This document shows, in pieces, positions 7,701 to 15,172 of a DNA stretch of 19,377 bases. The notes below the pieces were generated by a model. That model ran no database searches, was not told the DNA's origin, and was given only the letters and a program-made list of their open reading frames with translations. Both the position numbers and the translations under genes were made by a program. Position 1 is the first letter of the stretch, and the number at the start of each line of letters is the position of its first letter. Source of the DNA: Thiobacillus sp. (GTDB lineage Bacteria; Pseudomonadota; Gammaproteobacteria; Burkholderiales; Thiobacillaceae); contig JANJUT010000158.1 in NCBI GenBank assembly GCA_024710445.1, forward strand, positions 1-19,377. The letters run 5' to 3'.

Positions 7701-9440
7701 CGCCATTATGGTCATAGCCATAAAGAGGCGCTTGCACTGCGACTCACCGACCTTTACCCGGATGAAGAAAAACAGCCCATCACCGATCTGGCAGCGCAGC
7801 TTGCCGGGTTGGCCTATGTGGGGGAATGGCACCACCTGAAAAAAGATGGCAGCCAGATCACCATCGAGGCGCGCTCCCACGACCTTCAATATGAAGGGCT
7901 TGCCGCGCGTATTGCGGTGATCACGGACATCACCGAACGCAAGCGGGCGGAACAGGCTCTGCGGGACAGCGAGGCGCGCTATCGGTCGCTGCTTGAGCTG
8001 GCCCCATTCCCCGCCGTGCTCACCCGGGTGCGGGATGGCATCCTGCTGTATGGCAACCATCGTGCGGAAATCCAGTACGGGATCTCGCGTGAAAACGGGA
8101 TCGGCCAGCCTGCGGAACGGTTCTACGAGGACAGCTCGCAGCGTGAGCGTTTTCTGGAGCCGCTACAAAAAACCGGCAAGGTCAATGACCTCGAAGTGCG
8201 CATGCGGACAGCAGACGGCCACCCCTTCTGGGCGCTGGTGTCGGCGTCCATTGTGGAGTTCGATAACGAACCGGCCATCTTTACCGCCATCAATGACATC
8301 ACTGCCCGCAAGCAGGTGGAAGTGGCGCTGCAGGAGCAGGAGGCCTTCTTTCGTTTGATTGCCGAGAACATGGGCGATATGGTGGCGGTGCTGGATCTGG
8401 AAGGGCGGCGCCTGTACAACAGCCCGTCCTACCAGATCTTGTTTGGCGACCCCGAAGCCTTGATGGGCACGGATTCATTCGCCGAAATCCACCCGGATGA
8501 TCGGGACAAGGTGCGCGAGGTGTTCATGGAAACGGTGCGGACCGGGCATGGGCATCGTGCCGATTTCCGCTTTGTGCTGCCCGATGGCCGGGTGCGTTAC
8601 ATGGAGTCCCAGGGTGGCGTGATTCGCGGAACGGATGGCCTGGTGGAGCGGGTGGTGGTGGTGTCCCGCGATGTTACCGAGCGCAAGCAGATGGAAGATG
8701 AAATCCACCAGCTTAACGCTGAACTGGAGGAGCGGGTGCGTCAGCGCACAGCCGAACTTGCCAACGCCAACCAGGAACTGGAAACCTTCACCTATTCGGT
8801 TTCGCATGACCTCAAGGCGCCCTTGCGGGGCATTGATGGCTACAGCCGGCTGCTGCTGGAAGACTACCGGGATCGTCTGGATCAGGCGGGTATTCAACTG
8901 GTGAACAATGTGCGCAGTGGCGTGGCGCAGATGAGCCAGTTGATTGAGGATCTGCTGGCGTATTCCCGCATGGAGCGCCGCAGCCTGCTGGGCCAGACAC
9001 TGGATCTGTCGCAAGCCGTGGCCAGGGTGCTGTATGAGATGCGGGCCGAGATCCAGCAGCACGGCATGGTGGTGGATACGTCATTGCAGGGATTGACGGT
9101 GCGTGCCGACCCGGAAGGGCTTGCCGTCGTGCTGCGCAATCTGGTTGATAACGCGCTTAAATTCACCCGCGACAGCCATCCGCCAACCTTGTCCATCACT
9201 GGCGTGGCAAACGAAAAATCGACTACCCTGATCGTCAGGGACAACGGTATCGGGTTCGACATGCAATTCCACAACCGGATTTTTGAAATTTTCCAGCGTT
9301 TGCAGCGTGCCGAAGAGTATCCCGGTACCGGCGTTGGCCTGGCCATCGTGCACAAGGCCATGCAGCGCATGGGCGGCGACATCCGGGCCGAAAGTGTGCC
9401 CGGCCAGGGCGCCACCTTCTATCTGGAGTTGCCGCGATGA
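4755..9440 (+). CDS. Membrane sensor histidine kinase: periplasmic SBP_bac_3 domain, eight PAS domains, HisKA, HATPase
   Basis: A 1561-residue sensor kinase. Domains in order: signal peptide (residues 1-32, ending AWA); periplasmic solute-binding type 3 domain (about 53-275, starting HPVIRIGIDASYGPYSF); one membrane helix (about 292-315); eight PAS/PAC units (about 329-446, 452-569, 579-696, 700-821, 829-942, 947-1066, 1069-1189, 1192-1314), most ending in a DITERK-like motif; a coiled coil; HisKA with phosphorylated His1351 (SVSHDLKAPLRG); and HATPase with N-box Asn1466, DNGIGFD (Asp1496) and GTGVGLAIV. There is no receiver domain. The HisKA type resembles phytochrome-like kinases, which often pair with Rcp1-type receivers such as the next gene. 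The GTG start at 4755 follows GGAG with 8-base spacing and puts RTR at the head of the signal peptide; an in-frame ATG at 4698 lacks a ribosome binding site. The first three PAS units are the least typical. The ligand is unknown. Confidence 0.93.
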   Translation: MIRTRALHVGALAVSVALVVMLCGVLPSLAWADKTDTPQRIVLPQADRDWLAAHPVIRIGIDASYGPYSFLDKQGQLQGIVRDFLAYLGPALGVRFEIVADLDWPQLMAAVQQRRIDVVATVVRLPEREAFLEFTAIYLPTPLVIMTRDTTPQLHSIEDLARMSLVLVQGYSSGKEVMERYPALQPHYVAAPLEALMAVASGATDAYVGALGVSTYLAAQYGFSNLKVNAAFDMRMNGQRFGVRKDWPQLVRVLDQALVAMPAQQKNEIFQTWMPGYADDIQRLSQQTLVVRLFPWLAGVTGLAVLGYLVVMLWNRQLRHELTRRRAELERAQRIAHLGDWSMDPAGEQIQWSDEIFHITGRARCKLDWPTLRNWIHPDERENYEHYLSRLASLTEGEDLPPLISHLLRPDGSSCWLEITCTAEFDRLGKPLRYYGTALDVTERKKRETELKRLHSILNALVEGSTDAIFVKDREGRYLVVNQAMATLIGRPMEAIIGADDFTLFAAESAEHFRADDLRIMKTDAAHSYEEEVVTHSTTHHYLTTKGPLIIEGEVRGVFGIARDITDRKHVKTALLESESRLRLFIEHAPAALAMFDHEMRYLAFSTRWLSDYELESDILGRSHYDIFPEVPERWKIIHRRGLSGEVVRSDEDQFEREDGSVIWLRWEVRPWIAADGSVGGIVIFSEDISESKNAEAELRRQKDLLAHTGRLAKVGGWEIEVATMRCIMTDEVARIYDLEPGPQITDAPLMACLNESDRSRLKQAQREAIEHARPYELELQITTAKGAHKWIHAVGLPVLEGERVVRLEGAVQDITERKQVEERARRSWLVLDSVFQALPDLFFLMDANGTIRDYRAQQSNALYIPPEVFLGKRMQDVLPPDLGEYFKDKFGEVGKRGGLVTFEYDLPMPDGTQHYEARLTQLPGSTQVIAVVRDITRQHKDHQALGDSEARYRHLFEHNPAPMLVYERENLRLLAVNEAFVRHYGHSHKEALALRLTDLYPDEEKQPITDLAAQLAGLAYVGEWHHLKKDGSQITIEARSHDLQYEGLAARIAVITDITERKRAEQALRDSEARYRSLLELAPFPAVLTRVRDGILLYGNHRAEIQYGISRENGIGQPAERFYEDSSQRERFLEPLQKTGKVNDLEVRMRTADGHPFWALVSASIVEFDNEPAIFTAINDITARKQVEVALQEQEAFFRLIAENMGDMVAVLDLEGRRLYNSPSYQILFGDPEALMGTDSFAEIHPDDRDKVREVFMETVRTGHGHRADFRFVLPDGRVRYMESQGGVIRGTDGLVERVVVVSRDVTERKQMEDEIHQLNAELEERVRQRTAELANANQELETFTYSVSHDLKAPLRGIDGYSRLLLEDYRDRLDQAGIQLVNNVRSGVAQMSQLIEDLLAYSRMERRSLLGQTLDLSQAVARVLYEMRAEIQQHGMVVDTSLQGLTVRADPEGLAVVLRNLVDNALKFTRDSHPPTLSITGVANEKSTTLIVRDNGIGFDMQFHNRIFEIFQRLQRAEEYPGTGVGLAIVHKAMQRMGGDIRAESVPGQGATFYLELPR
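7584..7998 (+). repeat. Direct repeat of PAS linker segment inside the sensor kinase
   Basis: Copies at about 7584-7629 and 7953-7998 share most bases, including an uninterrupted acagcgaggcgcgcta. Both encode QAL-x-DSEARYR-x-L, the signalling helix at the start of PAS 5 and PAS 6. The 369-base offset equals one PAS unit. This suggests duplication of a whole PAS module, with the linker best preserved. Confidence 0.6.
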
Positions 9441-9868
9441 TGCCCGATACGAGCACCCGCCCGATCCTGCTGGTGGAAGACAATCCGGTGGATGTGGATC
9501 TGACGCTGCGTGCCTTTGCGCGCCGCAAGCTGGTCAACCCCATACAGGTGGCGCGCGATGGCCAGGAAGCGCTGGACTGGATTCCACGCTGGGAAGCGGG
9601 CGAGGCCATGCCGCTGGTGATCCTGCTGGATTTGAAACTGCCGCGCGTGAATGGACTGGAGGTGCTGCGTCGCCTGCGCGAGCATCCGGTGAGCCGGAAT
9701 TTGCCGGTGGTGATGCTGACTTCGTCCAGCGAAGACCGGGATGTGCAGATGGCGTATCAGCATCATGCCAATTCCTACATCGTCAAACCGGTGAGCTTTG
9801 ACAGCCTCATGGACGTGACGGCCCAGATCGAACTGTACTGGTGTCTCATCAATCATCCTCCGGGTTAG
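9437..9868 (+). CDS. Single-domain response regulator, CheY/Rcp1-like
   Basis: A 143-residue receiver domain with no output domain. The phosphorylation site is complete: acidic pair Glu14-Asp15 (LLVEDNP), phospho-acceptor Asp65 (LLDLKLP), Thr95 (VMLTSS) and Lys117-Pro118 (YIVKPVS). Loops such as ARDGQEALDW and the HPVSRNLPVV stretch are typical of Rcp1-type receivers that serve phytochrome-like kinases. The start codon overlaps the kinase stop as ATGATG, and GGAG sits 8 bases before it inside the kinase gene, pointing to translational coupling. It is the likely first phosphate acceptor from the kinase, acting either as a shuttle to the downstream protein or as a phosphate sink. Those two roles cannot be separated from sequence. 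Confidence 0.93.
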   Translation: MMPDTSTRPILLVEDNPVDVDLTLRAFARRKLVNPIQVARDGQEALDWIPRWEAGEAMPLVILLDLKLPRVNGLEVLRRLREHPVSRNLPVVMLTSSSEDRDVQMAYQHHANSYIVKPVSFDSLMDVTAQIELYWCLINHPPG

Positions 9869-9876
9869 GATCGACC

Positions 9877-12800
9877 ATGCGTGTACTGTATGTGGAAGAC
9901 AATCCGGTCGATGCCGATTTGACCCGCCGCCATCTGGCACGCCAGGCGCCCGACATTGTGCTGACGACGGTATCCTGCTTGTCGGAGGCGCATGAGCGCC
10001 TGCAGGTGCCGGCCGATTACGACGTGGTCCTGGTCGACCTGAAACTGCCGGACGGCTCTGGGCTTGAGTTGCTGAACTGGATCCGGCGGCAGTCGCTGTC
10101 CCTGGCTGTGGTCATGCTTACGGGATCGGGCGATCAGAAGGCCGCCGTGGTAGCGCTTCAGGTGGGCGCGGATGACTATCTGACCAAAAGTACCGCCTCG
10201 CTGGAGCGCCTGGCCGCCACCCTGCGCAATGCCTGCGCGCATTTCCCGAGTTCCAGGGCGCCGCGCTTCCGCGCCTTGCGCGTGCTGTATGCCGAACACC
10301 ATGCAGCGGATATCGACCTGGCCCGGCGGCATCTGGAGCGCTATGCCCCGCATATCCAGTTGACCGTGGTGGGCGATGCCGACCAGGTGTTGCAAAGTCT
10401 GCCAGCAGACAATGAATCGCCTGCGGATTTCGATGTGGTGCTGCTGGACTATCGGCTGCCGGGACTCGATGCGCTGGAGGTGGTGAAAGTGCTGCGTACC
10501 GAACGCGGCCTGGATATTCCCATCGTCATCGTCACCGGCCAGGGCAGCGAGACAGTGTCGGCCCAGGCGATTCATCTGGGTGTCGATGATTACATCGTCA
10601 AGCATGCGGACTATCTGCATGAGTTGCCGGCCACGCTGGAAAATGTCCGGCACCAGGTGGAACTGACCCGGGAGCGATACCACCTGCGCGAAACCTCGGA
10701 ACGCCTGGAGCATGCGCTGGCCACCAGCCCCGTGGTGCTCTACACCCTGCAGCCGGATCAGGCGGGAACGAAACTCACCTGGGTCAGCAGCAATATTCAG
10801 CGTCTGCTGGGGTATACGGAAGAACAGGTGTTGCAGGCGGGCTGGTGGGCCAGCCATCTGCATCCGGATGACCGCGAAGCCGCGCTGGCCCGTGTGAACC
10901 ACTTGTCCGACACGCATTGGGTCAGCCATGATTATCGTTTTATCAATGCGGCAGGGCGGGTTCGCTGGCTGCGTGACGAGCTTCGACTGGCACGGTCAGG
11001 GGAAGGACCTTCCGGCGAGGCGTTTGGCGCCTGGCACGACATCACCGAGTCCAAACTGGCCGAGCAATTGCGGGAAACCCGCATTGCCGTGCTGGATGGA
11101 CTGATGGGCAATCGGGCTTTGTCACAGATCCTGGGCGAGATCGCCCGGCGTCTGGAGGCTGTTCACCCGGATATGCGCGTCTCCATTCTGGTGAGCGATC
11201 CGCGCAGTGGCCGGTTGATGACCGCGGCCGCACCCAGCCTGCCTGGTTTTTTCAACGCGGCGGTGGATGGCCTGGAGCCGGGCGTGGGGCATGGATCGTG
11301 TGGCACGTCGGCGGCCACCGGCGAGCCCTGTATCGTTGAAGACATCCGCATCCATGAATTCTGGGCACCTTATACAGAAATTGCCGAGCGTGCCGGATTG
11401 CGTGCCTGCTGGTCGATCCCGTTCAAGGACCAGGCGGGCAAGGTACTGGGCACGTTCGGCACGTATTACGCCCAGCCTCGCATGCCAGCGCAGGAAGAAC
11501 TGGATCTGATCGGTGAATTTGCCCGCATTGCCGGGTTGGCGGTGGAGCGGGGGCGTGCCGAACTTTCCTTGCGTCAGGCTGCAGCCATGTTCGAAAGCAC
11601 GCGCGAAGGCGTGGTAATCACGGATCTGCAGCCGCGCATTGTCGATATCAATCCTGCTTACACTACCATCACAGGCTACACCGAGGCAGAAATACTGGGG
11701 TGCAACCCCAGCCTGTTGCAATCTGGCCGCGAAGACAAGGCCTTTTACCAGGCCATGTGGAGCAGCATTCTCGAAACCGGCCACTGGCAGGGCGAGATCT
11801 GGAACCGGCGCAAGAATGGCGAACTGTTTCCAGAATTGCTCACCATCAGCACCGTATACGATAGCGAGGGGCTGCCCAGCAATTATGTGGGCATCATGAC
11901 CGACATCAGCCAGTTGAAGGATTCGGAAGCCCGCCTGGAGCATCTGGCCCATTACGATCCGCTGACGCACCTGCCCAACCGGCTGTTGCTGCAGTCTCGC
12001 CTGAAGCATGCACTGGAGGCAGCCGATCGTCATATGCGCAGGGTTGCGGTGCTGTATATCGATCTGGATCGCTTCAAGAACGTCAATGACAGCCTGGGCC
12101 ATCCGGTGGGTGACGAGTTGCTGGAAGCGCTGGCCTTGCGCATGCGCGCTCGTCTGCGGGAAGACGACACCCTGGGCCGCCTGGGCGGCGACGAATTTCT
12201 GCTGATACTGGAAGATGTGCAGCGTCCGGACAATGCTGCGGAGATTGCCAAGGAAATGATCCAGATGCTGGAGCAGTCCTTCCACCTTCCCAGCGGACAT
12301 GAGGTGTATGTGGGCGCCAGCATCGGTATCAGTCTGTTCCCGGATGATGGACTGACAGGCACTGCGCTGATTCAGCATGCCGACGTGGCCTTGTATCGGG
12401 CCAAGGAAACCGGTCGCAATACCTTCAGTTTTTACACCCCAGGCCTGACCGAGGCAGCCGACGAACGGCTGGACATGGAAGCACGCCTGCGCCGCGCCCT
12501 GGTCCAGAATGAATTCGTGTTGCATTACCAGCCCCAGGTGGACATGCACACCGGAAAAATAACGGGTTGTGAGGCGCTGGTGCGATGGAATGACCCGGAG
12601 CACGGGCTGGTGTCGCCGGCCCGGTTTATTCCACTGGCAGAAGAAACCGGCCTGATCGTGCCGCTGGGCGAGTGGGTGTTGCACCAGGCGTGCATTCAGG
12701 CCCGGGCCTGGCTCGATGCCGGCCTGCCGCCCATGCAGTTGTCTGTGAATCTGTCGGCGCGTCAGTTGCAGCAGAGCAATATTGTCGAGCGTGTGGCGGC

Positions 12801-13236
12801 AGTCCTGGATAAAACCCGGTTGCCCGCCGGTCATCTCAAACTGGAATTGACCGAGAGCATGATCATGGGCCATGCTGAAGAAGCCGTCATTCTGTTGCAG
12901 TCGCTCAAGGAACTGGGGTTGAGCCTGTCCATTGACGATTTTGGTACCGGCTATTCCTCGCTGGCCTATCTCAAGCGCTTTCCCATTGACGAGCTCAAGA
13001 TCGATCAGGGCTTTGTGCGCGATATTCCGCTCGACCATAACGACATGGAAATTGCCGCTGCCATCATCAGCCTGGCGCGCAGCATGCGATTGAAAGTCGT
13101 GGCCGAAGGCGTGGAAATCGAAGCACAGCGCGAGTTTCTGCTGCAACAAGGCTGCAACGCCTACCAGGGCTTCCTGTTCAGCGCAGCCCTGGCAGCCGAC
13201 GACTTTTCACTGCTTGTGCATGGTCGAGCCAAGTAA
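9877..13236 (+). CDS. REC-REC-PAS-GAF-PAS-GGDEF-EAL cyclic-di-GMP signalling protein
   Basis: A cytoplasmic 1119-residue response regulator that makes and/or breaks cyclic-di-GMP. Order: REC1 (about 1-120; Glu7-Asp8, Asp54, Thr82, Lys104), REC2 (about 134-255; Asp191, Thr220, Lys242), PAS (about 265-395), GAF (about 400-570), PAS (about 572-690), GGDEF (about 690-855) and EAL (about 870-1110). GGDEF is intact at 770-774, and an RxxD inhibitory site (Arg761-Asp764) lies five residues before it. EAL is intact at 899-901, with LTES, DDFGTG (1020-1025) and VAEGVE also present, so both activities are possible. REC2 has Glu140-His141 where an acidic pair is expected. REC1 and REC2 resemble each other closely (LYVEDNPVDADLTRRHL versus LYAEHHAADIDLARRHL). 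The ATG at 9877 has AGGA six bases before it; an upstream GTG at 9841 would overlap the previous gene without a site. It lies 8 bases after the receiver gene, in the same operon. Confidence 0.95.
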   Translation: MRVLYVEDNPVDADLTRRHLARQAPDIVLTTVSCLSEAHERLQVPADYDVVLVDLKLPDGSGLELLNWIRRQSLSLAVVMLTGSGDQKAAVVALQVGADDYLTKSTASLERLAATLRNACAHFPSSRAPRFRALRVLYAEHHAADIDLARRHLERYAPHIQLTVVGDADQVLQSLPADNESPADFDVVLLDYRLPGLDALEVVKVLRTERGLDIPIVIVTGQGSETVSAQAIHLGVDDYIVKHADYLHELPATLENVRHQVELTRERYHLRETSERLEHALATSPVVLYTLQPDQAGTKLTWVSSNIQRLLGYTEEQVLQAGWWASHLHPDDREAALARVNHLSDTHWVSHDYRFINAAGRVRWLRDELRLARSGEGPSGEAFGAWHDITESKLAEQLRETRIAVLDGLMGNRALSQILGEIARRLEAVHPDMRVSILVSDPRSGRLMTAAAPSLPGFFNAAVDGLEPGVGHGSCGTSAATGEPCIVEDIRIHEFWAPYTEIAERAGLRACWSIPFKDQAGKVLGTFGTYYAQPRMPAQEELDLIGEFARIAGLAVERGRAELSLRQAAAMFESTREGVVITDLQPRIVDINPAYTTITGYTEAEILGCNPSLLQSGREDKAFYQAMWSSILETGHWQGEIWNRRKNGELFPELLTISTVYDSEGLPSNYVGIMTDISQLKDSEARLEHLAHYDPLTHLPNRLLLQSRLKHALEAADRHMRRVAVLYIDLDRFKNVNDSLGHPVGDELLEALALRMRARLREDDTLGRLGGDEFLLILEDVQRPDNAAEIAKEMIQMLEQSFHLPSGHEVYVGASIGISLFPDDGLTGTALIQHADVALYRAKETGRNTFSFYTPGLTEAADERLDMEARLRRALVQNEFVLHYQPQVDMHTGKITGCEALVRWNDPEHGLVSPARFIPLAEETGLIVPLGEWVLHQACIQARAWLDAGLPPMQLSVNLSARQLQQSNIVERVAAVLDKTRLPAGHLKLELTESMIMGHAEEAVILLQSLKELGLSLSIDDFGTGYSSLAYLKRFPIDELKIDQGFVRDIPLDHNDMEIAAAIISLARSMRLKVVAEGVEIEAQREFLLQQGCNAYQGFLFSAALAADDFSLLVHGRAK

Positions 13237-13917
13237 GGCCGCTGGCCGAAGGGCTGGTTCAGTGTTTTCCTGGTTGCCCTTGACGACAAGCGGAAGGTCT
13301 CCGGCTTGCCACACGCCATGCTTGTGCATGACCGCAGCAAACAGGCTTGAGCGGCACAGCGTTGCGGTCCAGTTGCATAGTCTTCGATACGGTGACTGAT
13401 CGAACCATTCCTGGTCGACGCCCGCGAATTGCCGGATGAAGGGAAAAATGGCTGCATCCGCGATGGACAAGTCCGGCCCAAGCAGACAGGTGCTGGCCTG
13501 CAGGCGGTCTTCCAGTTGCTGCAGGAATGCTTCGCCCTGGTTGCGGTAAAACGCTTGAGGATGTTCGGGGTGACGGTCGGCATACTTATACCGGTCCAGC
13601 GCGGTCTTGAAGCTGTGGTCGTTGATGGACACCAGTCGCGCGGCCTGGTCAAGATACCGGTTCTGGCTGCCCAGCCAGTTTTCCGGGTCATGCTGCTGCA
13701 GCGCCCACAGCATGATGTCCCAGCTTTCATCGATGACCTGTCCATCGGGCAACACCAGTACGGGTACGCTGCCTTTGGGCGAGGCCGCCAGCAGGCAGGC
13801 GGGTTTGCTGCGCAGTGATACTTCGCGCAATCCATGGGTGATGCCGCTGACGTGCAGCGCCAGCCGGGCGCGGATGGCGTAGGGGCAGCGTCTGAATGAA
13901 TAGAGCATGGGGAGCAT
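13207..13917 (-). CDS. Glutathione S-transferase-like protein
   Basis: A 236-residue cytosolic protein with a thioredoxin-fold N-terminal half and a helical C-terminal half. The N-terminus reads LYSFRRCPYAIRARLAL, with a single cysteine at residue 11 in a CPYA motif; this resembles Cys-type GSTs and Grx2-like proteins but lacks the second cysteine. KGSVPVLVLPDGQVIDES supplies the cis-proline and glutathione-contacting VPxL...ES features. The C-terminal half contains the LSIADAAIFPFIRQFAGVD helix typical of GSTs. Substrate unknown; likely glutathione-dependent reduction or conjugation. Its 3' end overlaps the 3' end of the GGDEF-EAL gene by 30 bases on the opposite strand. A second in-frame ATG at 13908 is an equally plausible start, since neither has a clear ribosome binding site. 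Confidence 0.88.
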   Translation of the reverse strand: MLPMLYSFRRCPYAIRARLALHVSGITHGLREVSLRSKPACLLAASPKGSVPVLVLPDGQVIDESWDIMLWALQQHDPENWLGSQNRYLDQAARLVSINDHSFKTALDRYKYADRHPEHPQAFYRNQGEAFLQQLEDRLQASTCLLGPDLSIADAAIFPFIRQFAGVDQEWFDQSPYRRLCNWTATLCRSSLFAAVMHKHGVWQAGDLPLVVKGNQENTEPALRPAALLGSTMHKQ

Positions 13918-14042
13918 GGCTAATAAACCAGCAGGTTATCTGGAACGGTCGTACAAACATGGACTCCAAGATAGGCAGGCTGGTTTGGGTATAGAGTAAA
14001 GCATGGCAGGTTCAGGTTGTGGATTGGTATTCAGGAGATGAC

Positions 14043-15119
14043 ATGACTTCGCACTCAATGCATTGGCACACTTTTCTGAAGTGGATCACGTGTGTCTTGA
14101 TCGTGTTTGCCGGGTTCGCAAACGCAGCAGAAAAACAGGGCGCCTACTATGGCGGAAAAGCGACCGAGTACCCTGTCTGGTTCAAGGAAAGCTTCCTGAA
14201 CCTGAAGGACGATATCGCGGAAGCCCGATCGAACAACAAGCGCGTGATGATTCTGTTCACGCAGGACAACTGTCCCTATTGCCATGCTCTGGTTGAGCGC
14301 AACCTGTCGCAACAGGATATCGAAACCTACCTGAAGAAGAACTTTGATGTGATTGCCATCAATATGTGGGGCGACCGTGAGGTGGTTGCGCTCGACCATC
14401 AGCGCATGACGGAGAAGCAGTTTGCCGCCAGCCTCAAGGTGCAATACACACCGAGCATTCTGTTCCTGGATGAGGCCGGACAAACCGTCCTGCGACTGAA
14501 TGGCTTCATCCCGCCCGCCCGTTTCAAGACAGCGCTGGAGTTTGTCGCGCAGGGCAAGGAAAAGGAAACAAGCTACCGCGATTACGTTGCAGCCCATCAG
14601 CCGCCTGAAACCGGCGGTGAATTGATCGATGAATCCTTCTTCAAGCGTCCGCCCTTTGACTTGACGCGCAAGGGTGGCAAGGCCAGGCCGATTGCTGTCT
14701 TTTTCGAGCAGCGGGACTGCCCCAGTTGTGCCGAGTTGCATGCGAGGGTGCTTCCGGACAAGGAGACGCGCAACATCATCGCCCAGTTCGATACGATTCA
14801 GCTCAACATGTGGTCAGGCACGCCACTGATCACGCCACAGGGAAAAACCACCACGGCGCGCGAATGGGCGAAGGAACTGGATATCAAATATGCGCCATCG
14901 ATCGTGGTGTTCAACGAGAAGGGGAAGGAGATCATCCGTTCCGAGGCCTTTTTCAAACTCTTTCATACGCAGGGCATTTTCACCTATGTGTTGAGCGGGG
15001 CATATCTGAAAGAGCCGAGCTTCCAGCGCTACCTGTCCGCCAGGGCGGAACATTTCCGTGAGCAAGGCAGGGATGTGGATATATGGCGCATGGCCGATGA
15101 GCCCGTGGGCAAGAAATAG
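14043..15119 (+). CDS. Periplasmic protein with two SoxW-like thioredoxin domains
   Basis: A 358-residue exported protein. The signal peptide covers about residues 1-28 (hydrophobic ITCVLIVFAGFANA). Two thioredoxin-fold halves follow. The first has CPYC (Cys77, Cys80), a cis-proline in YTPSILFLDE (Pro137) and RLNGFIPPARF. The second has CPSC (Cys226, Cys229) and a cis-proline in YAPSIVVFNE (Pro285). Both contain the NMW segment after the second strand (INMWGDRE and LNMWSGTP), characteristic of SoxW-type periplasmic thioredoxins, so the protein looks like an internal duplication. It probably reduces or exchanges periplasmic disulphides and would need electrons from a DsbD/CcdA-type membrane donor, not encoded here. 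The start at 14043 has AGGAG at good spacing; an in-frame GTG at 14019 precedes that site. No other sox gene is present. Confidence 0.9.
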   Translation: MTSHSMHWHTFLKWITCVLIVFAGFANAAEKQGAYYGGKATEYPVWFKESFLNLKDDIAEARSNNKRVMILFTQDNCPYCHALVERNLSQQDIETYLKKNFDVIAINMWGDREVVALDHQRMTEKQFAASLKVQYTPSILFLDEAGQTVLRLNGFIPPARFKTALEFVAQGKEKETSYRDYVAAHQPPETGGELIDESFFKRPPFDLTRKGGKARPIAVFFEQRDCPSCAELHARVLPDKETRNIIAQFDTIQLNMWSGTPLITPQGKTTTAREWAKELDIKYAPSIVVFNEKGKEIIRSEAFFKLFHTQGIFTYVLSGAYLKEPSFQRYLSARAEHFREQGRDVDIWRMADEPVGKK

Positions 15120-15139
15120 GCAGAGGTAAAGCATAAGAA

Positions 15140-15162
15140 AAAGCGGCCATCAAGGCCGCTTT
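15140..15162 (-). terminator. Intrinsic terminator between convergent genes, stronger on minus strand
   Basis: AAAGCGGCC (15140-15148) pairs with GGCCGCTTT (15154-15162) around a five-base loop. On the minus strand the stem runs into TTTTTCTTATG, a good T-tract, so it should terminate the small secreted protein gene ending at 15173. On the plus strand only three T bases follow, so termination of the thioredoxin gene would be weaker. Confidence 0.8.
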
Positions 15163-15172
15163 GGGGTGCGTG

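Noticed and set aside
6073..8700. Many similar gacatcaccgagcgcaag-like DNA segments
   Set aside because: Each encodes the DITERK-type ending of a PAS/PAC unit; protein conservation explains them, so they are not a DNA repeat family.
11122..13149. 675-residue open frame on the minus strand
   Set aside because: It lies wholly antisense to the GGDEF-EAL gene, whose motifs are intact. Its translation has no recognisable domain and is His/Gln-rich, as expected of a GC-rich antisense frame.
13207..13236. 30-base tail-to-tail overlap of the GGDEF-EAL and GST-like genes
   Set aside because: Both proteins have complete domains without needing the overlap explained; short convergent overlaps are common in compact genomes.
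13984..14030. TATAGA-like -10 element upstream of the thioredoxin gene
   Set aside because: The matching -35 position reads CAAGAT and there is no extended -10, so promoter support is too weak to annotate.
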